Of a DNA stretch of 64,000 nucleotides, positions 1 through 7,362 are shown one piece after another. The translations under genes and the position numbers were made by a program. How positions within the stretch are numbered: position 1 is the first letter of the stretch; each line of letters begins with the position of its first letter. Location of the stretch: contig NZ_LISX01000009.1 in NCBI RefSeq assembly GCF_001905465.1, forward strand, positions 305,398 to 369,397. The letters run 5' to 3'. The DNA is from Kitasatospora sp. CB01950 (GTDB taxonomy: Bacteria > Actinomycetota > Actinomycetes > Streptomycetales > Streptomycetaceae). The notes under the pieces were generated by a model. That model made no database searches. It worked only from the letters and a program-made list of their open reading frames with translations, and was not told the origin of the DNA.

Positions 1-82
1 CCCCGCGCGTCTCTCCACGGCTGGGCGAGTCGAACGCGCGTGCGAGTTGCACGAGGCAGCAACACAATACGCCTGGAACTGG

Positions 83-98
83 AGTGACGGGAGTCACT
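83..98 (-). terminator. Small hairpin after the repressor-like gene
   Basis: AGTGAC and GTCACT arms with a 4-nt loop lie just downstream of the leftward repressor-like gene. There is no T-run, so termination is only a possibility. Confidence 0.25.
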
Positions 99-125
99 TC
101 ACCGAGTCGATACGCACGACCCGCC

Positions 126-515
126 TCACGCCTCGTCAGACTCTTCCGCCAGCACCTCGTTCACGAAGTCCTGACTGCGCGAGGTGCCACCGCTGGCACC
201 GGGTGCACGGGCGACGCGAACGGCAACACCCTCCGCAGCATTCACACCTGGATCTTCGACCGCGTACCCGATGTACTGCCGGGCGGCCGCTGCGGCGACC
301 CGATCCCAGGGGAGCGACAGCCCCTCGGACAGCGCCCTGATCAACTCCGGGTTGATCTTCACCAGGTCACCCTTGGAAATCTTGTGCAGCTGACTATGGC
401 TGAGTCGATACCCGCTCTGGGGATCAATGCTCCGCTCGGACAGAGCGGCAAAGGTGTATCGACGACCGGCGCCGGCCTGCTCGCTCACGAGCGAGGCCAA
501 GGTCTCGTCCGAAGC
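126..515 (-). CDS. HTH repressor-like protein (candidate immunity repressor)
   Basis: This 129-residue protein has an XRE-like helix-turn-helix core (residues about 15-75: FAALSERS, then YRLSHSQLHKISKGD, then a run matching the 'PELIRALSEGLSLP' type). This arrangement is typical of actinophage lysogeny repressors. The start at 515 is chosen because GGAG sits 7 nt upstream; an upstream in-frame ATG at 602 has no ribosome site. It is transcribed away from the early operon, and palindromes lie between it and the rightward HTH gene, as expected for a genetic switch. The repressor role is inferred from position and fold type. A general XRE regulator cannot be excluded. Confidence 0.7.
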   Translation of the reverse strand, partial: ASDETLASLVSEQAGAGRRYTFAALSERSIDPQSGYRLSHSQLHKISKGDLVKINPELIRALSEGLSLPWDRVAAAAARQYIGYAVEDPGVNAAEGVAVRVARAPGASGGTSRSQDFVNEVLAEESDEA

Positions 516-595
516 CATTCGGAGTCTCCATGTCTGCGGGTGCGCGCGGGGCGTCGGATGCCCCGCTGGCGCGTACCCGTCGTGCACATTGTCCA

Positions 596-607
596 CATCC
601 ATGGATG
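596..607. promoter_or_regulatory. Palindromic operator candidate 1
   Basis: CATCCATGGATG is a perfect 12-bp palindrome just downstream of the proposed leftward -10 (612-617), at the expected start of repressor transcription. It shares the ATCC/GGAT halves with the other palindromes of this region. Confidence 0.45.
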
Positions 608-611
608 GGTA

Positions 612-641
612 CGGCTACCCGGCCTCGCTTAAGAGACTCAA
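612..641 (-). promoter_or_regulatory. Candidate leftward promoter of the repressor-like gene
   Basis: Read on the minus strand there is TTGAGT (641-636), an 18-nt spacer and TAGCCG (617-612), followed directly by operator candidate 1. The match to vegetative promoters is moderate. Placement upstream of the repressor-like gene supports it. Confidence 0.35.
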
Positions 642-686
642 AAGGATCGCTCGTGTGGACGCCCCATGGATGGGTTGTCGCGGTTC

Positions 687-716
687 TGGACACCGGTCGA
701 GCGCTGTGCTTAGCTA
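687..716 (+). promoter_or_regulatory. Candidate rightward early promoter
   Basis: TGGACA (687-692) and TAGCTA (711-716) with an 18-nt spacer lie upstream of the rightward HTH gene. A half-conserved palindrome (CCCATGGATGGG, 663-674) lies upstream and a 16-bp palindrome (722-737) immediately downstream, so repressor binding would block it. Confidence 0.4.
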
Positions 717-721
717 TCTCT

Positions 722-737
722 ATCCGCAGATGCGGAT
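722..737. promoter_or_regulatory. Palindromic operator candidate 2
   Basis: ATCCGCA-GA-TGCGGAT has 7-bp arms with a 2-bp centre and sits at the expected +1 of the rightward promoter. Confidence 0.5.
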
Positions 738-762
738 GAACACCAGGACGGTCGATGCCTCA

Positions 763-1029
763 ATGCGATACAGGATCCACGATGGCGATCTCCTGAAACG
801 GCTGATGAAGCACCCCGGGTCGGACGGGGCGGTTCACACCGTCCGGAGCCTCGCGAAAGTGGCCGGCGTCTCCTGGAGCAAGATTCACCGCCTCACCACA
901 GGTACGCGCCCCACCCTCACCAGGGCTCAGGCCGACTCGATCGCCGCCGCGGTTGGCGTTCGACGGGCCTCCCTTTTTTCGCCAAGTACATCCGCATCCA
1001 CGGATGCAGACGAGGAGAGTAGAAAGTGA
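763..1029 (+). CDS. HTH protein, Cro/repressor-like
   Basis: This is an 88-residue XRE-type DNA-binding protein. The helix-turn-helix is RSLAKVAGVSWSKIHRLTTG (residues about 27-46), followed by a helix ending in AVGVRRASLF and an acidic tail. The reading frame opens earlier, with ATGs at 730 and 736, but these lie inside operator candidate 2. The ATG at 763 gives the usual MRYRI-type N-terminus of actinophage repressors and is preferred, although its ribosome site (AGGA, 14 nt away) is weak. It is divergent from the repressor-like gene at 126-515 and first in the early operon, so a Cro-like role is inferred. Either of the pair could be the actual repressor. Confidence 0.65.
   Translation: MRYRIHDGDLLKRLMKHPGSDGAVHTVRSLAKVAGVSWSKIHRLTTGTRPTLTRAQADSIAAAVGVRRASLFSPSTSASTDADEESRK
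994..1007. promoter_or_regulatory. Palindromic operator candidate 3
   Basis: GCATCC-AC-GGATGC is a perfect 6-bp inverted repeat inside the 3' end of the rightward HTH gene. It carries the same halves as the sites at 596 and 722 and lies directly before the next gene, so it could add control over the early operon. Confidence 0.45.
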
Positions 1030-1304
1030 TGACCCCCGGAGAGCGAAAGCTCCGCGCTCGACTCGGAGCCCACGCCAGCTGGGCGAAGACCGCCGATCCG
1101 AGCAGCCGGACGGCCAAGGCCCGCGCTGCGGCGATGGCCCGCTTCGAGGGCGAGGTCGACCCCGATGGGGTGCTCACCCCGGAGGAGCGGCTGCGCCGGG
1201 CCGAGCACGCCCGCAAGGCCTACTTCTCCCGCCTCGCCCTGCTCGCCGCGCAGAAGCGCCGCCTGGAGCGCGAGATGAAGAAAACCGCCCCCATCGCCGC
1301 CTGA
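1026..1304 (+). CDS. Small basic phage protein, unknown function
   Basis: The 92-residue product is rich in Arg, Lys and Ala, with predicted long helices (ARAAAMARF, then LRRAEHARKAYFSRLALL) and a basic C-terminus (KRRLEREMKK). No catalytic motif is visible. The GTG at 1026 overlaps the stop of the preceding HTH gene and has GGAG 8 nt upstream; the adjacent ATG at 1029 is the alternative. Translational coupling to the HTH gene suggests co-expression early in infection. A nucleic-acid-binding role is possible from charge alone. Confidence 0.7.
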   Translation: MMTPGERKLRARLGAHASWAKTADPSSRTAKARAAAMARFEGEVDPDGVLTPEERLRRAEHARKAYFSRLALLAAQKRRLEREMKKTAPIAA

Positions 1305-1425
1305 CTGACCCTCAGAACTGGGTCGGGCCCTCGCCCGGCGACACCGGTGGCACCCGGATGCCGGCCCGCGAGAGCCCAGCGACCCACCCCGAGAACACCA
1401 ACTCACAGAGAAGGAGAGGCAGGTC

Positions 1426-1932
1426 ATGAACCAGCCTACCCGCTCCACCAGTCCGTTCGCCGGGCCCGACCCCGCCACCATCCCCACCGGCACCCTGCCG
1501 CTGACGGCCCGGATCGTCGGCATCATGGCCGGCGTCCAGGCCTTGTACGACCAGGTCGCGACGCCCGGCGTGCAGCTGCACGAGGCGCACCTGGCCGCTG
1601 ACGGCCTGTCGGTGACGCTAACGGTCGACTCGATCGAGGCGCTGTCGTCCTGGTACGCCGCGTACCCGCGGTGCTCGGTGTCCATGTCGTCCCGTCAGGT
1701 CCGCGGCGAGGACGGTCACCTGTACGGCCTCGGCGGTCTGGACTGGATGCTCGGCCTGGGCCCGATCAGGGGCGGCGGTGTGCGGGTGTTCGTGCGCACC
1801 GTCACCGTCGAGCAGCAGGTGCTGCCGGACACGGCGCTGGTGCGGGCGATGTTCCCGGCGAGGCTCCGCGTGCAGGAGGCCCAGGCCCGCGAGATCGCGC
1901 ACCACGCACACCGGCCGGGGGTGGCGGCGTGA
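1426..1932 (+). CDS. Phage protein of unknown function
   Basis: This 168-residue protein is preceded by AAGGAGAGG at good spacing. It is mixed alpha/beta with no recognisable motif: a hydrophobic first third (LPLTARIVGIMAGVQAL), then VTLTVDSIEALSSWY and a charged C-terminal helix. It lies in the early operon ahead of small coupled genes and overlaps the next gene by GTGA. I do not recognise the family. Confidence 0.75.
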   Translation: MNQPTRSTSPFAGPDPATIPTGTLPLTARIVGIMAGVQALYDQVATPGVQLHEAHLAADGLSVTLTVDSIEALSSWYAAYPRCSVSMSSRQVRGEDGHLYGLGGLDWMLGLGPIRGGGVRVFVRTVTVEQQVLPDTALVRAMFPARLRVQEAQAREIAHHAHRPGVAA

Positions 1933-2051
1933 CGGTCGTGCTGATCCTCGCTGTCGGCCTGCTGGTGATGGTCGTAATCCGCCTGTACGACACCGTGGCC
2001 CAGGCCGTGCTGCGGCGCCGGGCCCGCAACTCCCGGAAGGGGAAAAGCTGA
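1929..2051 (+). CDS. Tiny single-pass membrane protein
   Basis: The product is 40 residues: one hydrophobic segment (VVLILAVGLLVMVVI, residues 3-17) followed by a strongly basic tail (RRRARNSRKGKS), predicted to place the tail in the cytoplasm. The GTG start overlaps the previous stop as GTGA, and the next gene's ATG overlaps this stop, so translation is coupled on both sides. Function unknown; small membrane proteins in this position could act in superinfection exclusion, but nothing here proves it. Confidence 0.6.
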   Translation: MTVVLILAVGLLVMVVIRLYDTVAQAVLRRRARNSRKGKS

Positions 2052-2503
2052 TGAAGCACATGCCCCTGCTCAAGAAGCAGGCCGCCGCGCTGGTCGCACG
2101 GTGCGGGATCCGCCCGCGGGCCGCCGCGAAGGCCGCCACCGCGTTGCACGACGCGGGGATGCTGGCGTGGCCGGCAACCATCGATCCGTCCGGGCTGCCG
2201 TACGGGCTGACGGTGCGCTCGACGGCCGCCGGCGCAGAGGTCGACGCGTACCTGGTGGTGCGGGCGCTGGTCAAGGCCCTGGCCTCCGAGTGTGTGGAGG
2301 ACCCGGAGGGTGTCGCCGAGGAGCTGGCCGTGATCGACGGCGCGCGCGGCCCGGAGTTGGACGCGCTGCTGGACGAGCTGATCGAGCGCCTGGGGGGCGC
2401 GGAGATCCGCTACCCGGCCAGCACGGCGCGGGAGTTGGCGGCTCGGATCGAGCGGGCGGCCGGGCCGATGCTGGTGCCGATGCAGCGGAAGGCGGCCGGC
2501 TGA
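2051..2503 (+). CDS. Phage protein of unknown function
   Basis: The 150-residue, largely helical protein has a basic N-terminus (MKHMPLLKKQAAALVARCG) and an acidic middle (VVRALVKALASECVEDPEG). The ATG at 2051 has GGAAGGGG upstream and overlaps the previous stop. It is flanked by coupled genes in the early operon. No motif recognised. Confidence 0.7.
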   Translation: MKHMPLLKKQAAALVARCGIRPRAAAKAATALHDAGMLAWPATIDPSGLPYGLTVRSTAAGAEVDAYLVVRALVKALASECVEDPEGVAEELAVIDGARGPELDALLDELIERLGGAEIRYPASTARELAARIERAAGPMLVPMQRKAAG

Positions 2504-2655
2504 TGGCCACCCGTCGCTTGATCGTCACCGTCGACCTGCACGGCGTGACCGGAGACGACGCCCGCGACCTGTTGGTCGAGGTGTCCACCGCGGTCGAGTA
2601 TGCCCACTCGCACATCACCGACGTCAGCCCCGACTACTCCGAGGAGGACATCTGA
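2503..2655 (+). CDS. Small phage protein, unknown function
   Basis: A 50-residue product starting at an ATG that overlaps the previous stop (TGATG). It has a short beta-like start (RRLIVTVDLHGV), one helix and an acidic end. The frame is maintained between two coupled neighbours, which supports translation. Function unknown. Confidence 0.6.
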   Translation: MATRRLIVTVDLHGVTGDDARDLLVEVSTAVEYAHSHITDVSPDYSEEDI

Positions 2656-2942
2656 TGCCGTGGATCTCCCGCCGCGTGCAGTCCGAGACCGCCGCGCTGG
2701 TGGCCCGTCTCCGGGCCCGTGCCGAACAGGCCGAGGCTGCAACGCGGGTGCAGGCGGGCGCGAACGGCATCCTCGCCGCCCGCTCCGGCGACACCGAGGC
2801 CGAACTGCGCGAGCAGGTCAGGCAGTTGAGGGTCACGCGTGACGGGCTGCTCGTGCAGCTGTCCCGGGCGCTCGGTTACAACGACGAGCAGCTGGCGGCG
2901 ATCGACGCCGGCGCGACTGTGAAGGGCGGCACTGCCGCATGA
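2655..2942 (+). CDS. Small coiled-coil phage protein
   Basis: The 95-residue protein is nearly all helical with heptad-like Leu/Ala spacing (ETAALVARLRARAEQAEAA and AELREQVRQLRVTRDGLLVQL). It overlaps both neighbours (ATG at 2655 on the previous stop; stop at the start of the RecB-like nuclease). It may be a partner of the nuclease or the RDF-like protein that follow, but this is position only. Confidence 0.65.
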   Translation: MPWISRRVQSETAALVARLRARAEQAEAATRVQAGANGILAARSGDTEAELREQVRQLRVTRDGLLVQLSRALGYNDEQLAAIDAGATVKGGTAA

Positions 2943-3859
2943 CGATCACCGAGCTGCCGGGGGCCACCGCGTCCCCGGCCGCCGGGCGGCGCCGGAAGAC
3001 CACCGCCGTACCTACTGGGCCGGACCGCATCCCGCGACCGTCCCAGGGCTGGTACCGCGACAAGGTCACCGGCGAGAAGTACCGGCGCGTCACCACCATC
3101 CTCGACCAGGGCGGCACCAAGGGCGACGTCCTCACCCGCTGGGCCGGCAACCTCGTGGCCGAGGTCGCATTCGCCCACCTGCCCGAGCTCGTCGCGGCGT
3201 CGCTGCGGCCGGACGAGCGGGCGGAGAAGCAGGCGTGGCTCGGCCGGGCTCCGTTGCGGAAGCGCGACGAGCGTGCCGAGATCGGCGGCGCGGTGCACGA
3301 CGTCATCGAGGCGCACGTGCTCGGCCAGCCGATCCCCGCCGCGACCACTGACGACCCGGAGATGGCCGTGTTCCTCGCCAACTTCCTGGCGTTCGTGGCC
3401 GAGTGGGAGGTCGAGTTCGAGGCGTCCGAGATGGTCGTCGGGAACCGGACTTTCGGGTACGCCGGGACCCTCGACTACCTGTTCCGGTCCCGCCGAATCG
3501 CCACGGCGCTTTCGCTGCCGCTGGACACGCTGTTCATCGGCGACACGAAGACCGGCGGCGAGCTCGACAAGAAGGGTGTGTACCCGGAGGCCGGGTTGCA
3601 GATGGCCGCGTACCGGCGCGCCGAGGTGGCGTGGCTGCGGGACGGCTCCACGGTGCCGATGCCCGCGGTGCACTCGACCGGGATCGTCCTGCACCTGCGG
3701 CCGGAGGGGTACCGGGTGTATCCGCTGCTGTGCGGTGACGAGGTGTTCGCCGCGTTCCGCGTCACCCAGGAGGCCGCCGAGTGGGCCTCTGGCCTGTCCA
3801 AGACCGTCGTTGGCGGGGCGCTGTCCCTGCCGGCTGTTTCCCAGAGGAGTGCTGCCTGA
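2939..3859 (+). CDS. RecB/Cas4-like PD-(D/E)XK exonuclease
   Basis: This 306-residue protein shows the order of motifs found in RecB-family single-strand exonucleases: GGAVHDVIEAH (about 116-126, motif I His), AGTLDYLF (about 174, motif II Asp), GDTKTGG (about 200, the D-x-K core) and LQMAAYRRA (about 219, the Q-x-x-x-Y motif). All four are intact, so it should be an active metal-dependent DNA nuclease. In phages such enzymes process ends for recombination or replication. It is coupled by a 4-nt overlap to the upstream coiled-coil gene and by TGATG to the downstream Gp3-like gene. Confidence 0.85.
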   Translation: MTITELPGATASPAAGRRRKTTAVPTGPDRIPRPSQGWYRDKVTGEKYRRVTTILDQGGTKGDVLTRWAGNLVAEVAFAHLPELVAASLRPDERAEKQAWLGRAPLRKRDERAEIGGAVHDVIEAHVLGQPIPAATTDDPEMAVFLANFLAFVAEWEVEFEASEMVVGNRTFGYAGTLDYLFRSRRIATALSLPLDTLFIGDTKTGGELDKKGVYPEAGLQMAAYRRAEVAWLRDGSTVPMPAVHSTGIVLHLRPEGYRVYPLLCGDEVFAAFRVTQEAAEWASGLSKTVVGGALSLPAVSQRSAA

Positions 3860-4959
3860 TGCCCATCCTCGACCTGCAGCGCCGCATGCGGCAGCTGGGC
3901 GAGATCCGGATTGGCCACACCGTGGCCACCGGCCGTACCGACTCCAACGGCAAGCCGACCAAGCGCCCGGCGAAGCTCGACAAGTTCCGCATCACCTCGG
4001 CGTCCCGGCCGATCCTGGAGCAGGTCGCCGCCCTGTACGGCGGTGAGGTGCGGCCGTGGACGCCGGCAAACGGCGCCCCGTCCGAGTTCGAGGTGTACAC
4101 CACCGTCGATCGGCTGCCGGTGCTGGTGCCGCCGCGTGATGCGGTGTCGCAGTGGTACGAGCTGTACGCCGGATCGAAGTGCCAGCGGCGCTGCGACGGC
4201 GTGACTGAGCACAAGCTGGACCGGCCGTGCCTGTGCGACCCGGAGAAGCGGGACTGCAAGATCACCACCCGGGTGAATGTGATGCTCCGCGACCTGCCCG
4301 CGCTCGGGCAGTGGCTGCTGATCTCGAAGGGCTACTACGCGGCCGTGGAGCTGCCGCCGGCGGCCGAGCTGCTGGCGCAGGGCGGCGGGTACGTGGCGGG
4401 GTGGCTCGGCATGGAGGCCAAGAGTGTGGTCACCGACCGGGGCACGAACCGGTTCATGGTGCCGACGTTGGACGTGGAGATCACCCCGGCCGAGCTGATG
4501 TCGGGGCAGATCCGCGGGACCGTACCGGAGTTGGCGGCTGCGGGCCCGGGGCGGGCCGCGATCGAGGCGGCCCCGACCGAGGCCCCGATGCCGGACTACG
4601 TGGCGCTGGCCAGGATGAGCCGCAACGCGGCGGCCGTCCGGGACATCTGGAAGACCGCGAACGGCAAGGGCCACATGACGCCTGAACTGTCCGCCGAACT
4701 GGGCGAGCTGGCCGCCCGGTTCGCCCCGGCCGCTGCGCCGGTGCCGGACGAGGACGGCGTGATCGAGCCGGAGATCGTGGACGACCAGGACCCGACCGAG
4801 GTCTGGTTCCAGATCATCGCGGCGGCCGGCCGCCTGGGCTGGACCACCGACGCGACCGAGGCCGCGTTCGCGGAGCGCAACGGCGGCACCATGCCGGGAT
4901 CGGCCGAGGTCACGCAGCTCGCCGAGTTCCTGGGCTGGTTGAAGGCGGGTGCCCGGTGA
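3859..4959 (+). CDS. Gp3-type recombination directionality factor family protein
   Basis: The 366-residue protein resembles the phiC31 Gp3 family, which in phiC31 switches the serine integrase from integration to excision. The matching signs are the start MPILDLQRRMRQLGEIRIG, the KRPAKLDKFRITSASRPIL segment, VPPRDAVSQWYELY, and a cysteine cluster (about 107-134: CQRRCDG then CLCDP and DC) followed by TTRVNVMLRDLP. The acidic C-terminal 100 residues are less conserved in type. It starts at the ATG overlapping the nuclease stop. Because the element ends in a tRNA gene, which usually means a tyrosine integrase, this protein may serve replication here instead of excision. Confidence 0.75.
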   Translation: MPILDLQRRMRQLGEIRIGHTVATGRTDSNGKPTKRPAKLDKFRITSASRPILEQVAALYGGEVRPWTPANGAPSEFEVYTTVDRLPVLVPPRDAVSQWYELYAGSKCQRRCDGVTEHKLDRPCLCDPEKRDCKITTRVNVMLRDLPALGQWLLISKGYYAAVELPPAAELLAQGGGYVAGWLGMEAKSVVTDRGTNRFMVPTLDVEITPAELMSGQIRGTVPELAAAGPGRAAIEAAPTEAPMPDYVALARMSRNAAAVRDIWKTANGKGHMTPELSAELGELAARFAPAAAPVPDEDGVIEPEIVDDQDPTEVWFQIIAAAGRLGWTTDATEAAFAERNGGTMPGSAEVTQLAEFLGWLKAGAR

Positions 4960-5672
4960 GCTGGGGCCTGGGACGAATCGTCGCGTTCGACACCGAGTCC
5001 ACCGGCGTGGACGTCGAGTCCGACCGGATCGTGACTGCCGCGGTGATCGGCCTCGGCGACGGCATGCCCGCCGCGGCGCGCACCTGGCTGGCCGACCCCG
5101 GGATCGACATCCCGGAGCAGGCGTCCACGATCCACGGCGTCACCACCGCGCGGGCCCGGGCGGAGGGCCGTCCGGCCGCCGAGGTCGTGAAGGAGATCGC
5201 CAGCAAGCTGGCCGAGTTCGTCGCGCACCGGCTGCCGATCGTCGCGATGAACGCCCGCTTCGACCTGACGCTGCTCGACCGCGAGTGCGCCCGGCACGGC
5301 CTGCCGCCGCTGGCCGAACTCGCGGGCGCCGAGCCGCTGGTGGTCGACCCGTACGTCATCGACAAGGCCGTCGACAAGTACCGCAAGGGCTCGCGGAAGC
5401 TGATCGACATGGCCCGCCACTACGGCGTGGCCCTCGGCGGCGACGCCCACGAGGCCGGCGCGGACGCGCTCGCCGCGGCACGGATCGCGTACAAGCAAGC
5501 CGCCCGATACCCGGCCGCCCGGCAGCCGCTGGAGCAGTTGCACGCGGCGCAGGTCATCTGGGCGCGGGAGCAGGCAGTGTCGCTGCAGGCGTACCTGCGC
5601 AAGAGCGACCCGGCGGCGGTGGTCGAGCCGGAGTGGCCACTGGTCCCCCGTCAGCAGGGTGGTGCACGGTGA
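4956..5672 (+). CDS. DnaQ-like 3'-5' exonuclease (DEDDh)
   Basis: In this 238-residue protein the exonuclease motifs are clear: FDTESTG (about 10-16, Exo I, D-x-E), NARFDLTLLD (about 98, Exo II) and HEAGADA (about 165, the H-x4-D of Exo III). It should act as a proofreading or trimming 3'-5' exonuclease on phage DNA. It opens a run of six genes up to 7,096, each overlapping the next by GTGA or ATGA, including a RuvC-like resolvase and a WhiB-like protein, so all are probably translated together. Confidence 0.85.
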   Translation: MSWGLGRIVAFDTESTGVDVESDRIVTAAVIGLGDGMPAAARTWLADPGIDIPEQASTIHGVTTARARAEGRPAAEVVKEIASKLAEFVAHRLPIVAMNARFDLTLLDRECARHGLPPLAELAGAEPLVVDPYVIDKAVDKYRKGSRKLIDMARHYGVALGGDAHEAGADALAAARIAYKQAARYPAARQPLEQLHAAQVIWAREQAVSLQAYLRKSDPAAVVEPEWPLVPRQQGGAR

Positions 5673-6283
5673 GTCAGCTGCTGCTCCCCGAGGTCGTCCC
5701 GGCTCCGGCCGGGACGACCCCCGCCCCCACCGCGGCCGGGCCCCGGCCGCTCGTCATCGGCCTCGACGTCGCCATCGGCACCACCGGAGTCGCCGGCGTC
5801 GGCTGGACCGAAGCCATCCACGCCAACCAGCCCGGCCTGCAGGCCCGCATGGTCCACCAGCTCACCCAGATCAAGGAGTACGTGCGGCGCGCCGACTTCG
5901 TCGTCATCGAAGGCGCCGCATTCTCCCGGTCGCACCTGCAGGGCGCCGACCAGTTGTCCGCGATGCGGTGGATGGTCCGGCTGGAACTGTGGAAGCGCGG
6001 CATCCCGTACGCCGTGTGCCCGCCCGACAACCGGACGATCTTCGCCACCGGCAAGGCGCGGTGGAAGGGCCTGACGCCGACCCAGGTCAAGGCGAAGGTC
6101 CGCGAGGCCGTCGCCGAGCAGTACGGCATCGAGTGCGAGGGCCGTTGGCGCTACGACCAGGCCGATGCGTACGTGCTGCTCGCCATGGGCCTCGCCCACC
6201 TAGGCCACCCCCTCGCCGAGCTCCCCGCCACCCACACCCGCGCCCTCGACGGCGTGGCATGGCCCGAAGGGACCGACCAGTGA
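5669..6283 (+). CDS. RuvC-like Holliday junction resolvase
   Basis: The product is 204 residues from the GTG that overlaps the previous stop. An RNase-H-fold nuclease is indicated by LDVAIGTTGVAG (about 31-42, first Asp), VVIEGAA (about 77, Glu) and DQADAYVLLAMG (about 162-173, last Asp of the D-x-x-D/A type). This is the pattern of phage RuvC-like resolvases that cut branched DNA during replication or before packaging. The N-terminal 28 residues are Pro/Ala-rich and probably disordered. Confidence 0.8.
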   Translation: MSQLLLPEVVPAPAGTTPAPTAAGPRPLVIGLDVAIGTTGVAGVGWTEAIHANQPGLQARMVHQLTQIKEYVRRADFVVIEGAAFSRSHLQGADQLSAMRWMVRLELWKRGIPYAVCPPDNRTIFATGKARWKGLTPTQVKAKVREAVAEQYGIECEGRWRYDQADAYVLLAMGLAHLGHPLAELPATHTRALDGVAWPEGTDQ

Positions 6284-6579
6284 ACACCCTTCCCCCTCGC
6301 ATCCCCGCCGCCCGGACCCCGCTCGTGCCGCGTACCGACGCTCCCCTGCCCTGCGCCGGCGCGCCCGAGCTGTTCCATGCCCCCGATGGCGAGCGACGCG
6401 ACAGCGACGACGCCCGGGCCCGGATCTTCGCCGCCCGCGTGCTGTGTGCCAGCTGCCCGATCCAGGCCGGGTGCCGCGAGACCAGCTACTCGGTCCACGA
6501 CAACGGTATCTGGGCGGGCGAGACCATCGGCGCCCGGAAGGCCGCCCGTCGCTCGACCGCCCTCGCGGCTGCGGCGTGA
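6280..6579 (+). CDS. WhiB-like iron-sulfur transcription factor 1
   Basis: In this 99-residue protein four cysteines fit a WhiB [4Fe-4S] site: one at about residue 25 (LPCAG) and CASCPIQAGC (about 55-65). They are followed by the GIWAGE turn (about 76-81) and a basic tail (ARKAARR) for DNA or sigma-factor contact. Phage WhiB proteins are known to interfere with host WhiB control and superinfection. The GTG overlaps the RuvC-like stop, so its level is tied to the replication genes. A second WhiB-like gene lies at 12,867. Confidence 0.85.
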   Translation: MNTLPPRIPAARTPLVPRTDAPLPCAGAPELFHAPDGERRDSDDARARIFAARVLCASCPIQAGCRETSYSVHDNGIWAGETIGARKAARRSTALAAAA

Positions 6580-6764
6580 GCGGGCCGTGGGTCGGCGGGC
6601 TGACGATCCGCGAGCACGGGCCCGGCGGCCGGCCGACCGCCGACTACCTGTGCACCCGCTGCACCCCGTACCACCACGCCCGCCTGACCGGCGACGACAC
6701 CCGCCACGCCGCAGACCTCCACACCAGCCACCTCGCCACCCACCACCCGAAAGGCACCCCGTGA
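6576..6764 (+). CDS. Small Cys/His-rich phage protein
   Basis: The 62-residue product contains CTRC and seven histidines in the C-terminal half (YHHARL, then RHAADLHTSHLATHH), suggesting metal binding. The GTG start overlaps the WhiB stop. Function not recognised. Confidence 0.6.
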   Translation: MSGPWVGGLTIREHGPGGRPTADYLCTRCTPYHHARLTGDDTRHAADLHTSHLATHHPKGTP

Positions 6765-7096
6765 CCGACATCAAGATCGACGGCAAGGTCCTCGCCGACG
6801 TCGCCGCCGCCCTCGCCCCGCACGCCGACCACATGTTCAAGCAGCGGGCCGGCCGCTGGATGGCCGTGGTCGAGATCGCCCACGCCGAGCGCACCGAGCC
6901 CGGCCCGGAGGAGGACAGGGACCCGTCGGTGAAGATCCGCGTCGTCGGGATCGAGGTCGCCGGTGACGAGTTCACCGACGAGCGGCTGCGCCAGGTTCAG
7001 CAGGACATGTACCGGCAGCGCACCAACGCCGGCACCCTCGACTCCCTCATGCCGGGCGCGACCCGGATCGGCAGCCTTTTCAACGACGCGGCCTGA
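6761..7096 (+). CDS. Phage protein of unknown function
   Basis: The 111-residue protein has alternating helix and strand segments (VLADVAAALAPHADHMF, then VKIRVVGIEVAGDEFTDERL) and ends with a helix of the type often seen in small ssDNA- or helicase-associated phage proteins. It is coupled by GTGA to its upstream neighbour and by ATGA-type overlap downstream. No firm family. Confidence 0.65.
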   Translation: MTDIKIDGKVLADVAAALAPHADHMFKQRAGRWMAVVEIAHAERTEPGPEEDRDPSVKIRVVGIEVAGDEFTDERLRQVQQDMYRQRTNAGTLDSLMPGATRIGSLFNDAA

Positions 7097-7350
7097 TGAG
7101 ACCGCCCCGCACCGCGACGCGCACTATCTGCCCGCGGTGCGGGGCCACCATCCTCCAGACCCCGGACGGCCGGCACCTCGACCCGACGCCGCACCCGCTC
7201 GCCGTGCACCTCCCCGACGGCGGCCGAATCGACGCACTCGACGCCGCCGAGATCCTGACGGGCCGCCAGAACGCCCGCGCGCACCACCCGCACCTCCCCG
7301 GCCCCTACGGCTGCACCCCACCCACACCGACGCAGCCGACCCTCTTCTAG
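7096..7350 (+). CDS. Small zinc-ribbon-like phage protein
   Basis: This 84-residue product begins with a basic stretch and one C-x2-C knuckle (ICPRCGATIL, about 11-20). A second pair is not clear, so metal binding would need His or a partner. The C-terminal 25 residues are Pro-rich. It directly precedes the helicase gene. Confidence 0.55.
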   Translation: MRPPRTATRTICPRCGATILQTPDGRHLDPTPHPLAVHLPDGGRIDALDAAEILTGRQNARAHHPHLPGPYGCTPPTPTQPTLF

Positions 7351-7362
7351 GAGCACCAGCCC

